This document shows, one piece after another, positions 16,685 through 26,659 of a stretch of 64,000 bases of DNA. The stretch lies in assembly GCF_002884495.1 (NCBI RefSeq), contig NZ_KZ614145.1:62001-126000 (forward strand), in the 5' to 3' direction. This stretch comes from Rummeliibacillus pycnus. GTDB taxonomy: Bacteria > Bacillota > Bacilli > Bacillales_A > Planococcaceae. A program made the position numbers and the translations under genes. The notes beneath the pieces are model-generated. The model was given only the letters and a program-made list of their open reading frames with translations, made no database searches and was not told the DNA's origin. Numbering within the stretch: the stretch's first letter is position 1; the number at the start of each line of letters is the position of its first letter.

Positions 16685-19000
16685 ATGAAAAATATTGGTA
16701 AATGGATTGTTTACATAGCAGCTTTTACAATTTGCATTAGTTTTTTAGTGTTTAAAGATTCTTTATTACACGCATCTGCAAAGCAAGATACCTATACTAT
16801 TTCTACAAGTACAACACCCATCAATAAAAAAATGAAAAAGTATACAACTTACTCAGCTGAAACCAAAAATTATTACACCATCAGATCCTACTTAGAAAAA
16901 TTAGAAAGTGATGGTGGCGGTACGCTTATTTTAAAGAGAGGTACGTATAGAATAACTAACACATTATTTGTACCATCAAATGTCACGATTCAACTAAATG
17001 ATGGTGTGATATTAGAAAAAAGTATGGATACTGGCAATGACTTAAAACCCTCCAAATCACTGTTCCAACTTGTTGCACCTAGTATTGCAAAAAATGGTGA
17101 TATGATGGATGAGTATAATGGCTCAAAAAATGTGACAATTACAAGTAATGGGAAAGCAACAATTGATTTAAAAGAAAATGAAAATGTAAATGGTATCATT
17201 ACTGGACACAATAAAAATTTGACCATTAAAAACATTCAATTTACAAATGCAAACGAGGGTTACTTTATCCAATTAGTTGCCAATCAAAACGCCAAGATAC
17301 AAAACAATAGTTTTACAAACGAAACCTCTTTTACGAAACCTGCAATTAGTATTGAAACCGCTGACTTTTCATATGGTACTTATAAAGTTAACTGGAGTAT
17401 GTATGACGAAACACCAAATTCACAAGTTTTAATTGAAAAAAATACATTTGATCAAGTTTATCAAGCCATTAGTTCCAATAACTTTACGGTAGACACGTAC
17501 CAATTAAAAGTGAGAATTTTAAATAACAAAATAAAAAATACAGAATCCAATGCAATAACAATGAAAAATTGGAAGTTGCCTACTGTTGAAAAGAATATCA
17601 TTCAATCTGTAAACAATGGCTATGGTATTTATGTAAAAGGTACCTATAAGCCAGTTATTCAAAATAATCAATTTTTGAATATGGATATTCCTGTGTTATT
17701 AGCAGCACAAACGGGTTCTAATGAGCAGTCAAATGTAAATACCATTACGTATGGAACTAAAAAGGCGCTAGCTTCGAATGAAGGGAAAGACTTACAGGAA
17801 TTCTATATGCATATAGAGAATAATGCAGCTGAGCCTGTTGAGAAAATAGAGATTACTGATATGAATGATCTTGGCAAAGATGAATATAAAGTAACTCCAG
17901 AAACAGTAACTCTAAACAAAGAGTACCTTTTACGTCCATCCTATACTCCTCAAACAAAGCAATACTATGCATTACGCTCTTACATGGAACAACTGGAAAA
18001 ACAAGGTGGGGGGAAAATTATTTTTACTAAAGGTGTTTATACAATTTCCAATGTTTTGTATGTACCATCAAACGTTACTTTAGAGTTTGAAGATGGTACA
18101 GAAATAGTTAAAGGCGATGAAACAGGAACACCTACGATGAACCCTTCAAGTTCCATCTTCCAATTAATTCGTCCATCACTATCCAAAAAAGAACGTGCTG
18201 TAAGTGGACATAATGGAGAAAAAAATATTAGCTTTATTGGAAAAGGAAAAGTTGTCTTTAATTTAAACTTTAAATTGAGTAGCTTTGCGATTATTATGGG
18301 ACACAACAAAAATGTCCATATATCCAATATTCAATTCCGTAATATGAATGCAGGGCATTTTATCGAAATGGATGCATCTGAAGATGTTACTATTGCAAAT
18401 AGTCAATTTATTGATTCAAAACCATCGGATCGTTTTATTAAAGAAGCGATTAATATTGATACACCCGACAAAACAACACTTGGTTGGAGCTCTAAATGGA
18501 GCAATTTCGATTGTACGGCAAATAATAGAATTAATATCATTAACAACAAATTTGTGAATTTAGACCGAGCTATTGGTACTCATAAGTATTCAGGAGGACA
18601 TCTCCATACAAATGTTGTGATTCGTGGAAACCTAATTGATACAACCCGTAATGACGCAATTCGAATAATGAATTGGAAAACGCCAATTATTGAAAAAAAT
18701 GATATTCGAAATGTTGCTGTCAATGATTCCAAAAAGAGAGGCATACTTTCCAGCGGCGCGATTAATCCCAAAATTCGAAATAACACCTTTACGAATGTTG
18801 GACGAGCTATTCAATTTATTGCTTGGAAAAATAACGGACCTGGGGAACAATACGAAGAAATTAAAGATGTTTTAACAGATGAAGAAAAGGAATTATTAAA
18901 AACAAATCAGCTATTTAATACAACTGAAAACTTTATTCGAATTTCATCCGTTTATGCTGTGTATACAAAACCTGAAAAAATAATCATTAAGCATTTTTAA
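16685..19000 (+). CDS. Surface-exposed tandem right-handed beta-helix protein
   Basis: 771 residues. A basic N-terminus and one hydrophobic helix (about 7-24) act as signal peptide or anchor. Two homologous modules follow, starting near residues 52 and 417. Each begins with a K-N-Y-Y / K-Q-Y-Y segment, then G-G-G-T-L-I-L-K-R-G-T-Y / G-G-G-K-I-I-F-T-K-G-V-Y and V-P-S-N-V-T, and continues into N-rich pectate-lyase-like coils (R-I-L-N-N-K-I-K-N-T; N-I-I-N-N-K-F-V-N-L). This is the start typical of pectate lyase superfamily proteins. Catalytic residues cannot be assigned, so binding or cleavage of a polysaccharide is inference. AAAAGGAG lies upstream of ATG. Confidence 0.75.
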   Translation: MKNIGKWIVYIAAFTICISFLVFKDSLLHASAKQDTYTISTSTTPINKKMKKYTTYSAETKNYYTIRSYLEKLESDGGGTLILKRGTYRITNTLFVPSNVTIQLNDGVILEKSMDTGNDLKPSKSLFQLVAPSIAKNGDMMDEYNGSKNVTITSNGKATIDLKENENVNGIITGHNKNLTIKNIQFTNANEGYFIQLVANQNAKIQNNSFTNETSFTKPAISIETADFSYGTYKVNWSMYDETPNSQVLIEKNTFDQVYQAISSNNFTVDTYQLKVRILNNKIKNTESNAITMKNWKLPTVEKNIIQSVNNGYGIYVKGTYKPVIQNNQFLNMDIPVLLAAQTGSNEQSNVNTITYGTKKALASNEGKDLQEFYMHIENNAAEPVEKIEITDMNDLGKDEYKVTPETVTLNKEYLLRPSYTPQTKQYYALRSYMEQLEKQGGGKIIFTKGVYTISNVLYVPSNVTLEFEDGTEIVKGDETGTPTMNPSSSIFQLIRPSLSKKERAVSGHNGEKNISFIGKGKVVFNLNFKLSSFAIIMGHNKNVHISNIQFRNMNAGHFIEMDASEDVTIANSQFIDSKPSDRFIKEAINIDTPDKTTLGWSSKWSNFDCTANNRINIINNKFVNLDRAIGTHKYSGGHLHTNVVIRGNLIDTTRNDAIRIMNWKTPIIEKNDIRNVAVNDSKKRGILSSGAINPKIRNNTFTNVGRAIQFIAWKNNGPGEQYEEIKDVLTDEEKELLKTNQLFNTTENFIRISSVYAVYTKPEKIIIKHF

Positions 19001-19007
19001 TTATGGA

Positions 19008-19041
19008 GATGTGATGAACTTTTGTTCACCACATCTTTTTT
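19008..19041 (+). terminator. Rho-independent terminator
   Basis: Twelve-base arms with one mismatch (GATGTGATGAAC / GTTCACCACATC) followed by six Ts. Confidence 0.85.
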
Positions 19042-19079
19042 ATGTATTATTATTAAAGAAAAAGGAGATGAAAGAATGA

Positions 19080-19931
19080 ATGACAAAAATGTTATATAAT
19101 GATTCCTTAATCGACATAAATGATGCAAAATTATCTATTAATGATAGAGGATTTCAATTTGGTGATGGTATTTATGAAGTCATAAAAGTATATGATGGGT
19201 CAATGTTTACAGCAACAGAACACATTGATCGTTTATACAGAAGTGCGGATGAAATTCGTCTTGTGATTCCTTATACCAAGGACGTTCTACATAAAATGCT
19301 TTATGATCTTGTGGAAGCAAATGAATTAGTTACTGGTCATATTTATCTACAAATTACTAGAGGAGTAGCACCAAGAAATCATGCTTTTCCTACAGAATTT
19401 ACAATGCCAACATTTATTGCATATACGCAAGAAGCTAAAAGACCTATTAATAATCATCGATTTGGTGTGAGTGCAATTTTTGTTGAAGATATTCGTTGGT
19501 TACGTTGCGATATAAAAAGTTTAAATTTACTAGGTAACGTTCTTGCAAAGCAAAAAGCGCATGAAGCACACTGTTATGAAGCAATTCAACATAGAGGTGA
19601 AATCATAACCGAAGGGGCATCTTCTAATATCTACGGTATTAAAGATGGGGTACTCTATACTCATCCAATCAATAACTATATTTTAAACGGAATTACAAGA
19701 CAAGTTGTGATGGAATGTTGTAAAAAAATTAAATTACCAGTTGTAGAAGAACCGTTTACAAAAGAGCAAGCACTGCAAATGGATGAGGTTTTCCTATCGT
19801 CAACAACTTCTGAAATTACGCCAATTATTAAAATCGACGATACAATTATTCAATCAGGAGAACCAGGTAAATATACACGAAAAATCCAACTAGCTTTTGA
19901 AGAAAAAATCCAGCAGTTACTATTAGTGTAA
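19080..19931 (+). CDS. dat: D-alanine aminotransferase (PLP fold type IV)
   Basis: 283 residues, family size. It converts D-amino acids and 2-oxoglutarate to D-Glu, supplying peptidoglycan. F-Q-F-G-D-G-I-Y-E-V and R-C-D-I-K-S-L-N-L-L-G-N contain the PLP-binding Lys; E-G-A-S-S-N-I-Y and L-N-G-I-T-R-Q-V hold the phosphate; S-S-T-T-S-E-I-T-P closes the site. The start is in ATGAATG: the first ATG (19076) opens an 8-codon frame, the second (19080) gives the enzyme. Both share AAAGGAG, so initiation efficiency may be affected. Confidence 0.92.
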   Translation: MTKMLYNDSLIDINDAKLSINDRGFQFGDGIYEVIKVYDGSMFTATEHIDRLYRSADEIRLVIPYTKDVLHKMLYDLVEANELVTGHIYLQITRGVAPRNHAFPTEFTMPTFIAYTQEAKRPINNHRFGVSAIFVEDIRWLRCDIKSLNLLGNVLAKQKAHEAHCYEAIQHRGEIITEGASSNIYGIKDGVLYTHPINNYILNGITRQVVMECCKKIKLPVVEEPFTKEQALQMDEVFLSSTTSEITPIIKIDDTIIQSGEPGKYTRKIQLAFEEKIQQLLLV

Positions 19932-20010
19932 AAATTTAAAAAAGAAACGATGTATTTTCAACTGAATGGTCAGTCTATAAAATAAGGACCAATTATACAA
20001 AGAATATTGA

Positions 20011-20037
20011 GGAGAAGTCCCTAACTTCTCCTTTTTT
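20011..20037 (+). terminator. Rho-independent terminator of dat
   Basis: Arms GGAGAAGT / ACTTCTCC with a five-base loop and seven Ts. Confidence 0.88.
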
Positions 20038-20117
20038 TCGTTTAATAACATGGTAAAATAGAAACAAATGTCTTCTTAGATTTACTATTTTGAAATGATT
20101 TTGGGGAGGGAAAGGTT

Positions 20118-21185
20118 ATGGCACAATTAGTTAAACTACAAGATTATGTATCACGTTATCAAAAAGACTTAAAAAGATACCCAACCCAATTTGTAAGATT
20201 AAAAAGAATACAATGGGATCGTATGAAGGAAGAATGGGAATCAGGCGAAAAGATTACAATTTGGGATCAAGAAGATCCAGTAGATGTTGAGGAAAAACCA
20301 CATAAAGGCTTTTTGAAACGAATCATGAAATTTACACATAAAAAGAAAATGTCTTCTTGGGAAGAAGATATAGACTCAGAAGGTAAAGAAGATATTTTCC
20401 ATCAAATAAATGAGGGAATTACGAATCATGGAGTGGAAGAAGAGATCGATTCCGAAGAGTCGAGCACATTTATGTTTCAACCAACCATTTTGTATCATCC
20501 ACAAACTATTGAAGACTTAAAAAGAATGTATATGGATCAGCTTTTCCAATTTCAAATAAAATGGGCAAGTGCAACCTTGCGGGAAAAATCCTATGTAAAT
20601 CCAAAATACTATCGAGATTCCTTGTTAAGAGCTTTTACACAACGCTTGCCAGATAGTTATTTGTTATTTTACTATCCGATTTTTCAAATAAAAAAGGCAC
20701 CTGTCGAAATAGGAATAATTATTCTTACACCAACTGAATGTATATGTATACAAGTGCTAGAAGAAGAAGTACAAGCAGTATTTGTAGAAGATGGTAGTCG
20801 ATTCTGGAAGAAAAAAGTTGGGAAAATCGATAAAAAAGTATTAAGTCCATTGCTTGGGTTGAATCGTATGGAATCCATTGTGAAGAAAATTTTTAAGCAA
20901 AATGAAATAGATTTGCCGATTCGTAAAGTTGTTCTATCGCGAAATGGATATATTGACTATCCAGGTTCAAGTTTTGGAGTGGAGTTTATTGATAAAAGAA
21001 AGTATGCGGATTGGTTTGCCCATCTGAAGAAAAATCCTTCACCGATGAAACACATGCAATTTAAAGCAGCACAATTTCTTTTAAATTCAGTACAAACAAC
21101 TTCTTATAATAGAATTGATGAGGATGAGCAAGTTCACAATATACCTTCTATGAAATCGGAAAGCTTTGAGGAAGAACGTACATGA
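20118..21185 (+). CDS. ytlQ: NERD-like conserved protein, YtlQ position
   Basis: 355 residues, cytosolic, charged. An acidic, Lys/Glu-rich segment (about 45-120) separates an N-terminal helical part from a C-terminal domain with a NERD-like pattern: I-G-I-I-I-L-T-P-T-E-C-I-C-I-Q-V, then R-K-V-V-L-S-R-N-G-Y-I-D. Its place between dat and a YtlR-type lipid kinase matches ytlQ of B. subtilis, which is the main basis for the symbol. Function unknown. It overlaps the next gene by four bases (ATGA), so translation is coupled. Confidence 0.65.
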   Translation: MAQLVKLQDYVSRYQKDLKRYPTQFVRLKRIQWDRMKEEWESGEKITIWDQEDPVDVEEKPHKGFLKRIMKFTHKKKMSSWEEDIDSEGKEDIFHQINEGITNHGVEEEIDSEESSTFMFQPTILYHPQTIEDLKRMYMDQLFQFQIKWASATLREKSYVNPKYYRDSLLRAFTQRLPDSYLLFYYPIFQIKKAPVEIGIIILTPTECICIQVLEEEVQAVFVEDGSRFWKKKVGKIDKKVLSPLLGLNRMESIVKKIFKQNEIDLPIRKVVLSRNGYIDYPGSSFGVEFIDKRKYADWFAHLKKNPSPMKHMQFKAAQFLLNSVQTTSYNRIDEDEQVHNIPSMKSESFEEERT

Positions 21186-22105
21186 ACCTACTTTTTATCA
21201 TAAATGGTCGTGCAGGGAGAGGGGCTGCTAAAAAGTGGGAACGATTAAAATCAAGGTTATCTGTACCTTTTCAAGAAGTATACACAGAATATCCCTGTCA
21301 TGCTACAGAAATCGTAAAGGAACATGGCAGAGTGAATCAGCAAACATTATTAATAGTAGCAGTTGGGGGAGATGGCACGATTCATGAAGTAATCCAAGGC
21401 GCTATTGAATTCCCACATATCATAGTTGGCGCAATTGCAGCTGGCTCAGGGAATGATTTCGGTAGAGGTTTCGAGTATTTTAAAACAGTTGAAGAAATCC
21501 AGCATTTCATGCATCAACCTATTAATCAGGCGAAGATGGATATTGGTGTTTTAGAAAATGTTATGGATATTAAATATTTCATGAATAGTGCAGGTTTTGG
21601 ATTTGATGCATGGATCAGTAAACTTGTTAATCATTCAAAAATCAAAAAGTATCTAAATAAAGTTGGATTAGGTAGGCTTTCTTATATTTATTATTTGATT
21701 AAAACCCTATTTACTTTTAATAGATTTACATTAACTCTGATTCATAATGGGAAAAAACAAAATTTCCACCATGTTTGGTTTGTTGTTGCTAGTAATCAGC
21801 CTTACTTTGGAGGAGGGATGAAAATCTCACCTCAATCAGTTCCAAATGATGGACAAATCGAATTAACAATTGTCAATGAATTATCAAGCATGAAATTATT
21901 ATTACTGTTTATTACGGTCTTCTTTGGTCAACATACAAAATTTAAGGCAGTTAAACAATTTAAGGCAAGTGATTTTGAAATGATGATGGATCAGAATGTT
22001 ATTGCACATACTGATGGTGAATATGCAGGTGAATATACTAAAGCAACCCCAATTCACTTTCGATTAAAGTCACATGCTTGGCAATTAGCTAGAAAGTCTT
22101 CTTGA
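21182..22105 (+). CDS. ytlR: Diacylglycerol/lipid kinase family protein
   Basis: 307 residues. The DAGK catalytic domain shows the nucleotide loop V-G-G-D-G-T-I-H-E-V, A-A-G-S-G-N-D-F-G-R-G, and N-S-A-G-F-G-F-D-A. A late H-T-D-G-E-Y stretch matches the conserved D-G-E motif. It phosphorylates diacylglycerol or a related lipid; the exact substrate is open. YtlR-type by position. In B. subtilis, ytmP (phosphotransferase) lies between this gene and trmB; here only 68 bases separate them and ytmP is absent. Confidence 0.85.
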   Translation: MNLLFIINGRAGRGAAKKWERLKSRLSVPFQEVYTEYPCHATEIVKEHGRVNQQTLLIVAVGGDGTIHEVIQGAIEFPHIIVGAIAAGSGNDFGRGFEYFKTVEEIQHFMHQPINQAKMDIGVLENVMDIKYFMNSAGFGFDAWISKLVNHSKIKKYLNKVGLGRLSYIYYLIKTLFTFNRFTLTLIHNGKKQNFHHVWFVVASNQPYFGGGMKISPQSVPNDGQIELTIVNELSSMKLLLLFITVFFGQHTKFKAVKQFKASDFEMMMDQNVIAHTDGEYAGEYTKATPIHFRLKSHAWQLARKSS

Positions 22106-22173
22106 CTAAGTGATTGCTTTCTTGAATAATTAAAAGTTGAATCGTACGAAAAATATAGAAATGAGGAAATACA

Positions 22174-22827
22174 TTGAGAGTTCGTAACAAACCTTGGGCA
22201 GGAGATTTTATCAAAGCTCATCCCGAAATTATCGTGCCTAACCCAGAAAATTTCAGAGGTAAATGGAAAGAGTTTTTTGGAAATGATCATCCATTGCATA
22301 TAGAAGTAGGTTCAGGTAAAGGACAATTTATAACAGGGATGGCTTTACAAAATCCTAATATCAATTATATTGGTATTGAATTATTCGATAGTGTCATCGT
22401 AAAAGCTGCTGAAAAAGTAATAGCGGCTGGAACACCTAAAAATGTACGTTTACTATGCGTAAATGGTGCAGATTTAGAAAAATATTTCGCAAAAAACGAT
22501 GTTGATCGTTTATACTTAAACTTTTCTGATCCATGGCCAAAATCACGTCATGCAAAACGTAGATTAACACATGAAAACTTCTTGAAACTATATGAAGCGG
22601 TATTAGTTGACAATGGTGAAGTGCATTTCAAAACAGATAACCGTGGATTATTTGAATTCTCATTAGTAAGTATGTCGCATTATGGCATGAAGTTAAATTA
22701 TGTATCCCTTGATTTGCATGCAGAAATGCCAGAAGACAATGTGATGACTGAATATGAAGAAAAATTCTCTTCTAAAGGTCAACCGATTTATCGCCTAGAG
22801 TCGCAATTCCAAACAAATAAAGCTTAA
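22174..22827 (+). CDS. trmB: tRNA (guanine-46-N7)-methyltransferase
   Basis: 217 residues. SAM-binding motif [11 protein letters not shown], acidic I-G-I-E-L, and the diagnostic [26 protein letters not shown] follows. It makes m7G46 in the tRNA variable loop. TTG start with ATGAGG nine bases upstream; the N-terminus M-R-V-R-N-K-P-W-A is typical of the family. Confidence 0.93.
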   Translation: MRVRNKPWAGDFIKAHPEIIVPNPENFRGKWKEFFGNDHPLHIEVGSGKGQFITGMALQNPNINYIGIELFDSVIVKAAEKVIAAGTPKNVRLLCVNGADLEKYFAKNDVDRLYLNFSDPWPKSRHAKRRLTHENFLKLYEAVLVDNGEVHFKTDNRGLFEFSLVSMSHYGMKLNYVSLDLHAEMPEDNVMTEYEEKFSSKGQPIYRLESQFQTNKA

Positions 22828-22852
22828 CTAAAAATTTTGTATCTGTTATTAT

Positions 22853-22891
22853 GAGTGTCTTAAAAGTGAGTTTTACATTTTTAAGACACTC
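22853..22891. terminator. Probable bidirectional terminator
   Basis: Perfect 13-base arms (GAGTGTCTTAAAA / TTTTAAGACACTC) between convergent genes, although the T tracts outside the stem are weak. Confidence 0.65.
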
Positions 22892-22905
22892 ATTTGTGTT
22901 TGTGG

Positions 22906-23088
22906 CTAATTTAATGATTCTTTACTTAATGGCTGAATCATTATTTCCCTCTCTAATCTTTGCAAACGCTGATCTATTTTCTTTTGATAGTCCAAAGATA
23001 ATTCTGTTTTATATTCTAATTCTTCTATTGTGTTTAACAATTCTAAATATTGAATGCATTTTTTCTCATATTCTTCTTGAATTCTCAT
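22906..23088 (-). CDS. Small coiled-coil protein, unknown function
   Basis: 60 residues from ATG at 23088, which has GAGG ten bases upstream; an in-frame ATG 24 bases further upstream lacks a ribosome site. Nearly all residues fit one heptad-patterned helix (E-E-Y-E-K-K-C, then L-L-N-T-I-E-E-L-E-Y-K, and L-Q-R-L-E-R-E-I). No family recognised. It is convergent with trmB and shares its terminator. Confidence 0.5.
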   Translation of the reverse strand: MRIQEEYEKKCIQYLELLNTIEELEYKTELSLDYQKKIDQRLQRLEREIMIQPLSKESLN

Positions 23089-23327
23089 TCGTTTCTTTCC
23101 TCGCTTAGTCATAAAGTTATTTATATATAGTGTATCCTTTAGTTGATAAAATAAACACAAAAAGGCATTTTATGGATAAATAGATCTAATTAATTGTATT
23201 GTAGTAAATTTTGTCTTTTTGTAGAGGATATTAGCACAATATTTTTTAAACATGTTACAATTATGTGAAGCATCATTCAATTAATATAAATACGATGCAA
23301 AGAACCAAACAAAGGGGGATCTTAAGT

Positions 23328-24191
23328 ATGGATACATTTCAATTTCATGACATGAAGTTAACATGGTTAAATGGGGGAGTTAATTACTTAGATGGTGGTG
23401 CAATGTTTGGTGTAGTACCTAAGCCATTATGGTCAAAAAAATATCCAGTAAACGAAAGCAATCAAATCGAATTAAGGACAGATCCAATTTTAATACAATA
23501 TCAAGGAAAGAATCTATTAATTGATTCTGGTATTGGTAATGGGAAATTTACGGAAAAGCAGCTTCGTAATTATGGTGTAACAGAGCAATCAAATATCGAT
23601 GCTAGTTTGCAAGAGTTAGGATTAACTACAGATGATATTGATTATGTATTAATGACACATTTACACTTTGATCACGCTTGTGGGTTAACAAAATGGCAAG
23701 ATAAGAAATTGGTGCCTACGTTTGCAAACGCTGAAATTTTTGTATCTCAAATTGAATGGGATGAAATGCGTGAGCCAAATATACGTTCAGCAAATACTTA
23801 TTGGGAAGCGAATTGGAAACCAATTGTTGATCAAATAAAGCCATTTGAAGAACAATTTGAGGTGCTTCCTGGAATTTTAATGGTTCATACTGGAGGGCAT
23901 AGTGACGGACATTGTATTATCCACCTAACACAAAAGGGAGAAACTATTTTACACATGGCAGATATCATGCCTACACATGCACATCAAAATCCATTATGGG
24001 TATTAGCTTATGATGATTATCCTATGACATCTATTTTTGCCAAAGAAAAATTGGTAAAAGAAGCTCTTGATAATGGTTATTGGATTAGCTTCTATCATGA
24101 TGCATATAAACGTCTAATTAAATGGGACCCAACAGGTAAAGAAGTAATTGGAGAAATCCCTCGTACAAGAGAATCTCATATCAAAGCCTAA
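23328..24191 (+). CDS. ytnP: Metallo-beta-lactamase-fold lactonase YtnP
   Basis: 287 residues. The zinc motif T-H-L-H-F-D-H-A, further ligands in H-T-G-G-H-S-D-G-H and H-M-A-D-I-M-P, and a late H-D-A-Y place it with AiiA-like lactonases. B. subtilis YtnP degrades N-acyl homoserine lactones and inhibits signalling in Streptomyces. ATG 23328 follows AAGGGGG; an upstream in-frame ATG (23265) lacks a ribosome site. Single gene with its own terminator. Quorum quenching here is inferred from the family. Confidence 0.87.
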   Translation: MDTFQFHDMKLTWLNGGVNYLDGGAMFGVVPKPLWSKKYPVNESNQIELRTDPILIQYQGKNLLIDSGIGNGKFTEKQLRNYGVTEQSNIDASLQELGLTTDDIDYVLMTHLHFDHACGLTKWQDKKLVPTFANAEIFVSQIEWDEMREPNIRSANTYWEANWKPIVDQIKPFEEQFEVLPGILMVHTGGHSDGHCIIHLTQKGETILHMADIMPTHAHQNPLWVLAYDDYPMTSIFAKEKLVKEALDNGYWISFYHDAYKRLIKWDPTGKEVIGEIPRTRESHIKA

Positions 24192-24205
24192 TAGAATATA
24201 AGAAA

Positions 24206-24237
24206 ACACCTTGCGCAAATTACGCAAGGTGTTTTTG
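24206..24237 (+). terminator. Rho-independent terminator of ytnP
   Basis: Perfect ten-base arms ACACCTTGCG / CGCAAGGTGT with a seven-base loop and TTTT. Confidence 0.88.
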
Positions 24238-24296
24238 TATTCTAAAGACACTCAAAAAAATTTGTTCGATATTAAAATTGATAAAATTAATGCTTT

Positions 24297-24611
24297 TTAT
24301 ACTTTTACCAAATCAACCACTGATCCAGTTCTAGCATCAGCAGCAAATTCAAAATTGACCGTTTCGCCATTTTCTACGCGAGAGATTCCACCCTTATAAA
24401 TAGGTATTTCAATATCTTCTTTACGGAATGTTTGAGGCTCCATGAAAATCCACGATCCATCAATAGGCCCTTGTGCTTTAAATGCATCTTTAATCTCTTC
24501 TAAAACATTGTTAGCATTTTTGTATGGATTTACCTTTTCACTTACTTCTTTAATGAGATATGCCGTAGCAATTCCTGTTACAACACCTAGCAAGAAATCA
24601 CGTAGTTTCAT
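24297..24611 (-). CDS. ytzB: PepSY-domain protein, YtzB-like
   Basis: 104 residues. A short hydrophobic N-terminal segment (about 5-20) may anchor it. A PepSY-like domain follows: N-V-L-E-E-I-K-D-A-F-K-A-Q-G-P-I-D-G-S-W-I, then V-N-F-E-F-A-A-D-A-R-T-G-S-V. Its location between ytnP and ytoP on the opposite strand matches ytzB. PepSY domains are often linked to protease inhibition; no role is shown here. GGGGGCG lies before ATG. Confidence 0.75.
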   Translation of the reverse strand: MKLRDFLLGVVTGIATAYLIKEVSEKVNPYKNANNVLEEIKDAFKAQGPIDGSWIFMEPQTFRKEDIEIPIYKGGISRVENGETVNFEFAADARTGSVVDLVKV

Positions 24612-24796
24612 TAAATACGCCCCCTTTTGTATATGACTTTAGTGTACCATATAGATTTCATGGTGTAACAATAAGATGGAACAAAGAGGAGACTTTTTTG
24701 CCCAATACAGCATTTCGATATTCGAAATATAAGGGTGGAATTTTTCTACTTTTTTGTCTACAATATTAATGAATGGCTCATAAGGGAGGCTTTTTT

Positions 24797-25867
24797 GTGA
24801 AACAAGATATGTTAGAAATGTTTAAGACACTGACAGAATTACCAGGTGCTCCAGGTAATGAGCATGCAGTCCGTGCCTATATGCGTCAAGAATTATCAAA
24901 ATATGCTGACGAAATAATCCAAGACAATCTAGGCGGTATTTTTGGTTTGAAAAAAGGTGACGAAAATGGTCCACGCATATTAGTAGCAGGTCATATGGAT
25001 GAAGTAGCATTTATGGTGACTCAAATTACTGATAATGGAATGATTCGATTCCAAACTCTTGGCGGTTGGTGGAATCAAGTGATGCTTGCTCAAAGAGTTA
25101 CGCTATATACAACTAATGGTCCTATTCCAGGTGTAATTTCTTCTGTTCCCAAACATTTGCTAACACCTGAAATGCAATCAAAACCAATGGAAATTAACAA
25201 TATGTTAATCGATATAGGTGCAGATGATAAAGAAGATGCAATTCGATTAGGGGTTCGTCCAGGACAATCGATTATTCCTGTTTGTCCGTTTACACCAATG
25301 GCTAATCCAAAGAAAATTATGGCAAAAGCATGGGATAACCGTTATGGCTGTGGTTTAGCAATTGAATTATTAAAAGAATTAAAAGATGAAAAACTTCCAA
25401 ATACATTGTATTCAGGCGCCAACGTCATGGAAGAGGTTGGATTGCGAGGGGCAAAGGTCTCTGCTAACATGATCAAACCAGATTTATTCTTTGCATTAGA
25501 TGCAAGTCCTGCAAATGATGTTTCTGGTGATAAAAATCAATTTGGTCAATTAGGTAATGGTCCACTTCTTCGGATCTTTGACCGTACAATGGTAACTCAT
25601 AAAGGTATGCGGGAATATGTATTAGATACAGCCGAATCAAATCATATTCCATACCAATATTTTGTTTCACCAGGTGGTACAGATGCTGGAAATGTTCACA
25701 TATCAAATGATGGAGTACCAAGTACTGTTATTGGAATTTGTGCTCGTTACATTCATTCGCATGCATCTGTTATTCACACAGATGATATCGATGCTGCAAA
25801 AGAATTAATTGTAAAACTTGTAAAAAACGCAGATCGTTCAACTTTAGAAACAATCCGAAACAGTTAA
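24797..25867 (+). CDS. ytoP: M42 family glutamyl aminopeptidase YtoP
   Basis: 356 residues from GTG 24797, which follows AAGGGAGG; the upstream in-frame ATG at 24773 has no site. M42 metal and catalytic motifs: [27 protein letters not shown] and the C-terminal Y-I-H-S-H-A-S-V. The family forms large self-compartmentalised oligomers with two metal ions and removes N-terminal residues from peptides in the cytosol. Confidence 0.92.
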   Translation: MKQDMLEMFKTLTELPGAPGNEHAVRAYMRQELSKYADEIIQDNLGGIFGLKKGDENGPRILVAGHMDEVAFMVTQITDNGMIRFQTLGGWWNQVMLAQRVTLYTTNGPIPGVISSVPKHLLTPEMQSKPMEINNMLIDIGADDKEDAIRLGVRPGQSIIPVCPFTPMANPKKIMAKAWDNRYGCGLAIELLKELKDEKLPNTLYSGANVMEEVGLRGAKVSANMIKPDLFFALDASPANDVSGDKNQFGQLGNGPLLRIFDRTMVTHKGMREYVLDTAESNHIPYQYFVSPGGTDAGNVHISNDGVPSTVIGICARYIHSHASVIHTDDIDAAKELIVKLVKNADRSTLETIRNS

Positions 25868-25921
25868 TAACAAAGTCAGCTCGTGGAGTTAGATATCGTC
25901 AACTAAAATTGGTATACTATG

Positions 25922-25948
25922 AGAGGTTCCATATTGGAGCCTCTTTTT
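25922..25948 (+). terminator. Rho-independent terminator of ytoP
   Basis: AGAGGTTCCA pairs with TGGAGCCTCT (one mismatch) and is followed by five Ts. Confidence 0.8.
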
Positions 25949-26051
25949 ATTTATCTTCACGGGCAGTAAAATCCTCACCATAAGATTGAAGTGGAATGGG
26001 GGTAAATACCTATTAATAGTAGTATCACTTTAAAATAAAGGAAGTGTTAGG

Positions 26052-26597
26052 ATGAAAGTAGGAATAGGTACGACAAATAAAGCAAAAGTAGGTGCAGTAC
26101 TTTCCGTAGTCACTAAACATTTTCATGATATATTGACATTTGAACATATATCAGTAGATTCAGGTGTCTCTGCACAACCAATTTCAACAGAAGAAACAAG
26201 ACAGGGTGCTATTAATCGTGCTAAAAACACTTTGGCTGAAACAAATGCTGATATGGCTTTTGGTTTAGAGGGTGGAGTTACAATGATAGATGGCATCATG
26301 TACTTATGTAATTGGGGTGCATTGGTGCTTTCAAATGGACAAGTACTGACGGCTGCAGGAGCTCAAATCCCATTACCAAAAGAAATAGCAGTGCAGATAG
26401 AAGATGGTCTTGAATTAGGCCCGGTAATGGATGAATTTGTCCATCAATTAGATACCCGCCAGAACATAGGAGCTATTGGTATTTTTACAGATGGAATGAT
26501 TGATCGGAAAGAAATGTTCGAACATATTTTACAACAATTGGTAGGGCAATATTTCTTTTATCAAAAATACGCGAAAAAACAAGATAATGCACGATAG
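26052..26597 (+). CDS. DUF84 / inosine-xanthosine triphosphatase family protein
   Basis: 181 residues. The N-terminal G-T-T-N-K-A-K-V-G-A-V phosphate loop, the E-E-T-R-Q-G-A-I-N-R-A segment and F-G-L-E-G-G identify the YjjX/DUF84 relatives of ITPases, which hydrolyse non-canonical purine NTPs and so protect nucleic acids. The C-terminal I-G-I-F-T-D-G-M fits. AGGAAG upstream of ATG. It is followed after 62 bases by a lipoprotein gene. Confidence 0.82.
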   Translation: MKVGIGTTNKAKVGAVLSVVTKHFHDILTFEHISVDSGVSAQPISTEETRQGAINRAKNTLAETNADMAFGLEGGVTMIDGIMYLCNWGALVLSNGQVLTAAGAQIPLPKEIAVQIEDGLELGPVMDEFVHQLDTRQNIGAIGIFTDGMIDRKEMFEHILQQLVGQYFFYQKYAKKQDNAR

Positions 26598-26659
26598 TTG
26601 CAAGGGCCTATAACGAATCATACAATAATGTTAGTCCAAGTAGAATGGAGGAATTACAT

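Noticed and set aside
16990-18850. Several minus-strand frames inside the beta-helix gene
   Set aside because: All lie within the long, well-supported plus-strand gene and lack ribosome sites; they are codon shadows.
22851-23108. Plus-strand hydrophobic 85-residue frame after trmB
   Set aside because: It starts inside the trmB terminator hairpin and is antisense to the coiled-coil gene, which has a better ribosome site.
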